From positions 1 to 11,382 of the forward strand of contig JAKARG010000056.1 in the NCBI GenBank assembly GCA_021819345.1: 11,382 bases of DNA. Direction: 5' to 3'. The DNA comes from Actinomycetes bacterium (lineage in GTDB: Bacteria; Actinomycetota; Acidimicrobiia; Acidimicrobiales; Palsa-688). Below, piece after piece: positions 6,756 to 11,382 of the stretch; the stretch's first letter is position 1; each line of letters starts with the position of its first letter. The translations under genes and the position numbers were made by a program. Below the pieces are notes generated by a model. It saw only the letters and a list, made by a program, of their open reading frames with translations, was not told the origin of the DNA and did not search any database.

Positions 6756-6763
6756 CCGCTGTC

Positions 6764-7975
6764 GTGGAAGCCGAGGAGGGTCGGGACGACGAGGGCCCGA
6801 GGTGGGCCTGGCTCCCCCCCGAGGACCGCTTGTGGCGCCACCCCTCGGAGGTCGGGGCCACGAGCTCCGCAGCGGCCTCCACCTGGAGGAGATCGTCGCC
6901 GGGGCACGCCTGGACCACGGCGCTCGTGGCCGGGGTGCTCGGTGCGCTGCTCGCCTCGGGGGTCGGGATGGCCGCCGGCGTCTTCGCTCGCCATGACGTC
7001 GCGGTGAGGGTGCCGGTGCCGACCCCGGGCACCTCGGTTGCCGCGACCACGGCCGCCGCCGACCCGAACGGGAGCTGGCCAGCGGTAGCCAACGCCGTGG
7101 CGCCGTCGCTGGTCGGGATCGAGGCCGGCGGCCAGATGGGCTCCGGGGTCGTCTACACCGCCTTCCAGGACAACACCTACGTGATCACCTCGGCCGACGT
7201 CGTCGGCGACGGGCACCAGGTCGGTGTGGTCTGGGAGAACGGGGCGCGCGAGAAGGGCCACGTGGTGGGAGCCGACCCGGCCACGGGGATCGCAGTGGTG
7301 GAAGTCGCCGGTGCCGGTCACCCGACCCCGGTCTTCGGGTCGGCGGCGGACCTGCAGATCGCTTCGGGGGTGCTCGCCCTCGGTGCGCGCAGCGCAGGAC
7401 CGGCAAGTGTCGCTCCCGGCAACCTGAGCGGCATCGACACCTCGCTGCAGAGCCCCGGCGGCTACACCCTGCAGGGGATGATGGCGATCTCCGGGCTCAC
7501 GGTGTCGCCTCCCGCCGACGGCGGGGCGCTGGTCGACAGCGCCGGAGAGGTGGTCGGGATCGACACCGACCTCACCTCGGTGGACACCTCGATGCAGGGC
7601 CTGGCCTTCGCGGTGCCGATCGACACTGCGGAGCGGATCGCCGCCGAGATGGTCGCCGGCGAGACGCCGACGGATCCGTGGATCGGGGTGAGCGGAGCGA
7701 CCGACCTGTCGACGACCACCTCTGCCCAGCTGCACGTGACCGGCGGTGCGGCGGTCGACGCCGTCAGCCCGGGGAGCCCCGCGGCCCGCGCCGGGCTCCG
7801 GGTCGGCGATATCGTCACCGGCTTCGAGGGCCAGCAGGTGGTCTCTGCCGGTGCGCTGATCGCCATCCTCGCCTCCTCGAGACCCGGCGAGCGCACGACC
7901 CTCTCCTACCTCGACCCGAACGGACGGCGCCAGCGGGCGCAGCTCACCGTCGGTGCCCTCGGGGGCGGCGACTGA
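6764..7975 (+). CDS. HtrA-like membrane-anchored trypsin-fold/PDZ protein, probable pseudoprotease
   Basis: This is a 403-residue protein with a cytoplasmic N-terminus (WLPPEDRLWRHPSEV), one membrane helix at about 50-75, a trypsin-fold domain at about 100-300 and a PDZ domain at about 305-400 (SPGSPAARAGLRVGDIVTGF). It is laid out like actinobacterial HtrA/DegP proteins, which degrade misfolded envelope proteins. The three catalytic positions are all changed: the usual TNxHVV reads TSADVV (D145), the usual DPxTDLAV reads DPATGIAV (G175), and the usual GNSGG reads PADGG (D252). The fold motifs around them (GSGVV, GGALVDSAGEVVGI, GLAFAVPI) remain. I therefore infer a binding or sensing role without proteolysis. 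The start is uncertain: GTG 6764 is preferred; GTG 6710 has a GGAG nine bases upstream; ATG 6683 coincides with the opposite-strand moaE -10 box. Downstream it converges with the SDR gene. Confidence 0.85.
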   Translation: MEAEEGRDDEGPRWAWLPPEDRLWRHPSEVGATSSAAASTWRRSSPGHAWTTALVAGVLGALLASGVGMAAGVFARHDVAVRVPVPTPGTSVAATTAAADPNGSWPAVANAVAPSLVGIEAGGQMGSGVVYTAFQDNTYVITSADVVGDGHQVGVVWENGAREKGHVVGADPATGIAVVEVAGAGHPTPVFGSAADLQIASGVLALGARSAGPASVAPGNLSGIDTSLQSPGGYTLQGMMAISGLTVSPPADGGALVDSAGEVVGIDTDLTSVDTSMQGLAFAVPIDTAERIAAEMVAGETPTDPWIGVSGATDLSTTTSAQLHVTGGAAVDAVSPGSPAARAGLRVGDIVTGFEGQQVVSAGALIAILASSRPGERTTLSYLDPNGRRQRAQLTVGALGGGD

Positions 7976-8102
7976 GGCACCTCGGGCTCCACCGGCCGCT
8001 GTCTCGGGGACCGCGGAGCCCTGCTCGGGAGCAGCGCCGCTCTCCTCTGGGAGGGCGGAGCCACCCCCCACTTCACCGCGTCTCGCCGAGAGCCCCGGAC
8101 GG

Positions 8103-9185
8103 CTACCTGCCCCCCCGGCGGCGCCCGCGGGTGAGCGAGATCGCGGCCCCTCCGAGGGCCGCCGCCGTAGCGGTCGCCCCCACGAGGGTGTAGCGCTGGC
8201 GCCTGGGCGGAGGCAGGTCGTCCCAGCGGGACCTGAGGTCGGCAGCCACGAGCGCCTCCTCGCTCGAGTAGTGGGCGGTCCATCCCGCCGCCCAGAGGCG
8301 GTCCCCTGCGACCGCCCAGGGATGGAGGGCGTAGGGCTGGGCCTCTGCCGGCACACCCCGACCGCCGAGCGACCAGCCGATCGCCCACAGCGGGCCGACG
8401 AGCCTCGGCGGCACCGACACCCGGGCGATGCCGCCGGCAAGGGACCGGGCCGTCGCCTCGGGGACCCCGGCGTCGGGGGTGACGTTGTAGGCACCTCGCA
8501 ACCTCGTGGACCAGGCTGCGACCACGGCCTCGGCGAGGTCGTCGACGTGGAGGTACTGGACCCTCCGGGCCGCGCCCTCGTCGCCCGAACGAGGCCCCGA
8601 ATTTCCCCCCAGAGCAGCGTGGATCCCGGGGGCTGCCGACCCGAGCGTGACCACGGGCCGCAGGATCGTCACCGCCACCTCCGGCAGCTGCCCGGCAACC
8701 TCGGCCACCATGCGCTCGGCCTCGGCTTTCCCCACTGCGAAGGCCGCGCCAGGGTTGGGGCGAAGCGGCGCCGACTCCGCGAGCGGCACCGGGTTGTCGG
8801 GCCAGGCGCCGTAGACGGTGGCGCTCGACAGGTGCACGAGCGACGCCGGCCGCGCCGACGACGCCGCATCCAGGACCCGCCGGAGGCAGCGATGGTTGTC
8901 CTCCGCCACCCGCTGCCGCTCGGCCGGCGAGGGGCGCCGGTGCGAGGGCACCCGCCAGGCGAGGTGGACGATCCCGTCCGCGCCCTCGGATGCCGCTGCG
9001 AGCTGCTCCCCGACATCGCCTACACCCGCCAGGTCGCAGCGGCGGTACTCGGCCCCAGGCGGCAGCGCCGGCTCGGGTACCGAGTCGAAGCCGACCAGTC
9101 GGTCCACTTCCGGGCGAGCGACGAGCAGCCGGGCCACCCGGCGACCGAGCGACCCTGCGATCCCGGTCACCACAACTGTGCTCAT
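8103..9185 (-). CDS. Extended SDR (NAD-dependent epimerase/dehydratase-like) protein with C-terminal membrane tail
   Basis: This is a 360-residue protein. The Rossmann nucleotide-binding motif TGxxGxxG is at residues 7-14 (TGIAGSLG), and D34 at the end of the second strand favours NAD over NADP. The expected Ser region is present (HLSSATVYG, 118-126). The catalytic YxxxK reads F149-A-V-G-K153, so the Tyr is replaced by Phe. YLHVDDLAEAV and GAYNVTPD are typical of the extended SDR substrate domain. After a basic segment (PPPRRQR) a hydrophobic stretch of about 20 residues (TLVGATATAAALGGAAISL) and a terminal RGRRRGGR suggest a C-terminal membrane anchor. The substrate cannot be named. The ATG at 9185 gives the Rossmann fold directly at the N-terminus. 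It diverges from the Zincin_2-like gene with 46 bases between the start codons. Confidence 0.85.
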   Translation of the reverse strand: MSTVVVTGIAGSLGRRVARLLVARPEVDRLVGFDSVPEPALPPGAEYRRCDLAGVGDVGEQLAAASEGADGIVHLAWRVPSHRRPSPAERQRVAEDNHRCLRRVLDAASSARPASLVHLSSATVYGAWPDNPVPLAESAPLRPNPGAAFAVGKAEAERMVAEVAGQLPEVAVTILRPVVTLGSAAPGIHAALGGNSGPRSGDEGAARRVQYLHVDDLAEAVVAAWSTRLRGAYNVTPDAGVPEATARSLAGGIARVSVPPRLVGPLWAIGWSLGGRGVPAEAQPYALHPWAVAGDRLWAAGWTAHYSSEEALVAADLRSRWDDLPPPRRQRYTLVGATATAAALGGAAISLTRGRRRGGR

Positions 9186-9190
9186 CGCAC

Positions 9191-9196
9191 TACGAT
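9191..9196 (+). promoter_or_regulatory. Candidate -10 box for the Zincin_2-like gene
   Basis: TACGAT matches TANNNT on the plus strand, six bases before a GTG at 9203 and 35 bases before the ATG at 9232. Transcription would begin near 9203. A -35 element is not clear. It lies in the 46-base spacer shared with the divergent SDR gene. Confidence 0.35.
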
Positions 9197-9202
9197 GCCC
9201 GA

Positions 9203-9235
9203 GTGGGGACCTTTGCAGCCACCCGGGACCGATGA
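9203..9235 (+). CDS. Possible 10-codon leader peptide overlapping the next start
   Basis: A GTG at 9203, where transcription from the TACGAT box would begin, opens a 10-codon frame (VGTFAATRDR) ending in TGA at 9233-9235. That stop overlaps the ATG of the Zincin_2-like gene (ATGA). Such an arrangement could deliver terminating ribosomes to the main gene, which lacks a strong Shine-Dalgarno sequence. The peptide is very short, so this could easily be coincidence. Confidence 0.2.
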   Translation: MGTFAATRDR

Positions 9236-10512
9236 GCTTCTCCGGACCGTCAGGTGCCGGGGGTCCGTTCGGGGACCTGATGAGAGATCTGGCGCGACTG
9301 TTCAGCTCCCCGGGCCCGGTCAACTGGGATGTCGCCGGCCAGTTCGCGCAATGGGCCGCCTCCGGGGGCGATCCCGAGCCCAACGTCGACCCGCTTGCGA
9401 GGGTCCGGATGGAAGAGCTCCTGCACGTTGCCGAGCTCCACGTCGGAGAGGCGTCCGGCTTCCCGGGAAGCTCGCTGCTCTCGCTCGTCTGCGTCACCCC
9501 CACCGAGTGGGCGGCGCGCACCCTGGAGGCCTGGAGACCGCTGCTGGAGCGGCTCGCGTCGGCTGCGGCGCGCTCGATGACCGCGCCCGGCCAGGGGGTG
9601 GCCGGGATCCCCCCAGGCGACCTCGGGGGCCTGCTCGGCGCCTTCGGTGGCCTGCTCGGCCCCGGCGACGCCGAGGCTCCAGAGCCCGGTGCAGACCCGA
9701 TGTCGGCGATGCTCGGCAACCTCCCGCGCCTCCTCGGGCCGGTCTTGTTCGGGATGCAGTCCGGGTCCATGGTCGGCGAGCTCGGCCGGCGGGCCCTCGG
9801 GCAGTACGACCTCCCGATGCCGAGGCCACCGGGCAGCGAGCTGCTCGTCGTCCCACCGGCGATCGACGGTTTCGCGGCCGAGTGGAGCCTGCCCGCCGAC
9901 GACGTCCGCCTCTGGGTGTGCCTGCGAGAGGTCGCCCACCACACGGTCCTCGGCCGATCCCACGTCCGGGAGCGCGTCGAGAAGCTCGTGGGCGACTACG
10001 TCGACGCCTTCAGCCCGGAGGCCGGGTTCCTGGAGGAGCGCCTCTCGGGGCTCGACCCGAGCGACTTCGGGTCGCTCCAGGCGGCTCTCGGTGACCCGGC
10101 TTCGCTGCTCGCCGAGATGCGCAACGACACCCAGCGGCGCCTGCAGGTCCCGCTCAACTCCTTGCTGTCGGTGGTCACCGGATGGGTCGACCACGTCATG
10201 GAGCGGGCCGGCCGGCGCCTGATCGACTCCTACGGCCCGCTCACCGAGGCCCTCCACCGGAGGCGCCTGGAGGACCACAGCGGAGCCCGGGCAGTGGCCC
10301 AGATGTTCGGGGTGGAGCTCGACATGGCGAGCGTCGAGCGCGGGCAGCGCTTCGTCTCCGGGGTGGTCGAGCGCGCCGGCGAGGACGCCCTCGGACGGCT
10401 CTGGCGCTCCCCTGCCGACCTGCCGACGCCGCCGGAGGTCGACGCTCCCGGCCTCTGGCTCGCCCGCATCGAGCTGCAGCTGCCCGGCGGGGACCGACCC
10501 GGCGGGGACTGA
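9232..10512 (+). CDS. DUF2342/Zincin_2-type protein with RExxH in place of HExxH
   Basis: This is a 426-residue protein. The region VLFGMQSGSMVGELGRRALG followed by QYDLPMPR is a hallmark of the actinobacterial DUF2342 (Zincin_2) family, predicted zinc-dependent metallopeptidases or hydrolases of unknown substrate. A Gly/Leu-rich stretch (about 120-150) precedes it. At the place of the zincin helix the sequence reads CLREVAHHTVL: R232-E233-V-A-H236. The first zinc-binding His of HExxH is thus Arg, while the Glu and second His remain. I cannot tell whether this is typical of its subfamily or a loss of activity. The ATG at 9232 is chosen because the frame upstream is only the shadow of the SDR gene. 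In Mycobacterium a gene of this family lies near the PDZ-Lon gene, which agrees with the context here. The C-terminus ends in GGDRPGGD inside a tandem repeat. Confidence 0.8.
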   Translation: MSFSGPSGAGGPFGDLMRDLARLFSSPGPVNWDVAGQFAQWAASGGDPEPNVDPLARVRMEELLHVAELHVGEASGFPGSSLLSLVCVTPTEWAARTLEAWRPLLERLASAAARSMTAPGQGVAGIPPGDLGGLLGAFGGLLGPGDAEAPEPGADPMSAMLGNLPRLLGPVLFGMQSGSMVGELGRRALGQYDLPMPRPPGSELLVVPPAIDGFAAEWSLPADDVRLWVCLREVAHHTVLGRSHVRERVEKLVGDYVDAFSPEAGFLEERLSGLDPSDFGSLQAALGDPASLLAEMRNDTQRRLQVPLNSLLSVVTGWVDHVMERAGRRLIDSYGPLTEALHRRRLEDHSGARAVAQMFGVELDMASVERGQRFVSGVVERAGEDALGRLWRSPADLPTPPEVDAPGLWLARIELQLPGGDRPGGD

Positions 10513-10530
10513 CCCGGCGGGGACTGACCC
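10486..10530 (+). repeat. Three 15-bp tandem repeats carrying the stop codon
   Basis: The 15-base unit GGCGGGGAC(C/T)GACCC occurs three times head to tail at 10486-10500, 10501-10515 and 10516-10530. Unit 1 has C and encodes GGDRP; units 2 and 3 have T and carry an in-frame TGA. The Zincin_2-like gene ends at the TGA of unit 2 (10510-10512), with a second in-frame TGA 15 bases later. The gene's end therefore depends on a single C/T difference between repeat copies. Confidence 0.85.
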
Positions 10531-10691
10531 GGCGCCCGCCCGGCTGGGCTTCGCGGACGGGTGGGCTCGGTCCCGGCTGGCCCAGAGCTGGACACTGGTT
10601 CCATCGGCCCGAGCGCGCCTCAACGAAGCGGGGACGCGCACAAGCGGAAACGGACTCGAGGTGGGGCCGGCTCCTGCCGAAGTCCACTCAC

Positions 10692-11382
10692 ATGGCTAGC
10701 TTCTCGGAACATCTCTCCGACGACGAGGGCTCGGTGGGCCCGTTCGACCGGTCGTCGCTGCAGGCCTCGCTGGCGGAGGCGCTCGCTGCGGCCACCGGAT
10801 CGGAGGGCGTGGAGACGGTCGACGGCTCCGCCGCCGGCCGTCCGGCCTCAGAGCTCGACCAGGGGGGGCTGTCGGCCACCGAGCTGTCGGCCACCGAGCT
10901 GTCGGGCACGGGGCTGTCGGCCACCGAGCTGTCGGGCACCGGGCTGTCGGGCACAGGGAAGCTGCCCCTGGCGCTCCAGGAGACCGAGCACCCCGTCGGT
11001 CCCGGAGGGGATCTCGGCGGGCTCGACGACCTCGACGGGTTGAGCCTTCGCGGGTGGGGCCGGCCGACCGCCCATCGCGACGCGCCCCACCGAGGGGGCA
11101 GCCCCAAGCCGGAAGGAGGCGGGCCGTCCTTGGACGACCAGCCGGCCGACGACGGACGGGGAGCCAGCGAGCCTCGCGCGCAAGAGCGGGCGCAGCAGGT
11201 CGGGCTGCCTGCGCCGGTCAGGGCGTTCGCCCCGACCAAGCCGCCCTCCCCCACCGAGGCGACTGGCCCCGCCCGAGCCCCCGGGGCCGGTTCGGGGAGC
11301 TGGTTCCAGGTCGACGGGTGGTCGGGCGGCGAGCCCGGCGGTAGCAACTGGTCCGGCGAGGACTGGGCCAGCGGGGACTGGG
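10692..11382 (+). CDS. Unrecognised acidic, repeat-containing protein (runs off right edge)
   Basis: An ATG at 10692 opens a frame with no stop to the end of the window (230 codons). The protein begins MASFSEHLSDDEGSVGPFDR, has an Ala/Leu/Glu helix (SLQASLAEALAAATG), then six pentapeptides of the type LSATE/LSGTG (10869-10958), an acidic DDLDGL segment, a long Pro/Gly/Asp/Arg-rich probably disordered stretch, and at the window edge a Trp/Gly/Ser-rich region (GSNWSGEDWASGDWG). There is no signal peptide or membrane helix in the visible part. G/C-rich third codon positions and the acidic composition support this frame over the opposite strand. No clear ribosome binding site precedes the ATG. 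The 179 bases before it contain no recognisable promoter. I do not recognise a family. Confidence 0.6.
   Translation, partial: MASFSEHLSDDEGSVGPFDRSSLQASLAEALAAATGSEGVETVDGSAAGRPASELDQGGLSATELSATELSGTGLSATELSGTGLSGTGKLPLALQETEHPVGPGGDLGGLDDLDGLSLRGWGRPTAHRDAPHRGGSPKPEGGGPSLDDQPADDGRGASEPRAQERAQQVGLPAPVRAFAPTKPPSPTEATGPARAPGAGSGSWFQVDGWSGGEPGGSNWSGEDWASGDW
10869..10958 (+). repeat. Six tandem 15-bp units encoding LS(A/G)T(E/G)
   Basis: Six consecutive 15-base units encode LSATE, LSATE, LSGTG, LSATE, LSGTG, LSGTG. Units are nearly identical in DNA, differing at a few positions, which points to recent slippage or unequal exchange. Shifted by two residues the pattern reads T-(E/G)-L-S-(A/G), loosely like the pentapeptide-repeat consensus (A/S/T)(D/N)LxG, but six units make little more than one coil of such a helix. 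Confidence 0.85.

Noticed and set aside
6353..6763. N-terminal extension of the HtrA-like gene to upstream in-frame starts
   Set aside because: Most of it is antisense to moaE. The ATG at 6683 coincides with the opposite-strand moaE -10 box and has no ribosome binding site; GTG 6710 remains a minor alternative.
8021..8034. Small hairpin (CTGCT-CGGG-AGCAG) between the convergent HtrA-like and SDR genes as a terminator
   Set aside because: A 5-bp stem without a U-tract is too weak to call in this GC-rich sequence.
6686..8494. Minus-strand open frame of about 600 codons opposite the HtrA-like gene
   Set aside because: Low-complexity Arg/Gly/Pro composition with no motif; the plus strand carries the HtrA/PDZ protein.
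7953..10094. Plus-strand open frame of over 700 codons
   Set aside because: It overlaps the SDR and Zincin_2-like genes, is dominated by Arg/Pro/Gly, and shows no domain; it is a shadow frame of GC-rich coding DNA.
9250..10641. Minus-strand open frame of about 460 codons
   Set aside because: It is antisense to the Zincin_2-like gene, whose hallmark QYDLPMPR region is clear on the plus strand.
10869..10958. Tandem repeats as a CRISPR array or a true pentapeptide-repeat protein
   Set aside because: There are no unique spacers, the 15-base units are in-frame coding, and six units are too few for a right-handed beta helix.
10688..11347. Minus-strand open frame at the right edge
   Set aside because: It is Pro/Ser/Arg low complexity; the plus-strand frame has better third-position G/C use and an acidic, protein-like composition.

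Overview
This window is very GC-rich chromosomal DNA with tightly packed genes on both strands and strong G/C preference at third codon positions. That points to a high-GC actinobacterium. An HtrA-like N-terminus reading LPPEDRLWRHPSEV, a solitary MreB, and several TANNNT boxes placed just upstream of start codons suggest Acidimicrobiia or a related lineage. The lineage is an inference. I see no tRNA, rRNA, CRISPR array, insertion sequence or prophage block.

Left block (1-3993, minus strand): a membrane-anchored PDZ-Lon (S16, YlbL-type) protease leads. A large DivIVA-like coiled-coil protein follows, with a cysteine/histidine-rich C-terminus resembling the phage Mu F-like (MuF) head-protein domain. 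The 5' end of a gene starting with a membrane segment then runs off the left edge. Spacings are 80 and 60 bases, so the three could be read as a unit, although the DivIVA-like gene has its own candidate leaderless promoter.

Middle block (4170-6676): a plus-strand HEAT-repeat protein diverges from the protease gene and converges on a compact minus-strand operon of moaE, a single-pass membrane protein with a basic proline-rich tail, and mreB. Both junctions overlap. mreB has no ATG, GTG or TTG at its expected N-terminus and appears to begin with CTG, 8 bases inside the preceding gene.

Right block (6764-11382): a membrane-anchored HtrA/PDZ protein in which all three expected catalytic residues are replaced, so probably a pseudoprotease. 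Convergent to it is an NAD-binding SDR protein with Phe at the catalytic Tyr position and a C-terminal membrane tail. Divergent from the SDR gene is a DUF2342/Zincin_2-type protein whose HExxH-like motif reads RExxH. The window ends in an unrecognised, low-complexity, acidic protein with six tandem LS(A/G)T(E/G) units, cut by the right edge.

Taken together this is a cell-envelope and cell-shape neighbourhood: MreB, a DivIVA-like scaffold, two extracytoplasmic PDZ proteins (one likely active, one likely dead) and several single-pass membrane proteins. The standout observations are the DivIVA-MuF-like fusion, the triple-substituted HtrA, and the CTG start of mreB inside an overlapping moaE-membrane protein-mreB operon.
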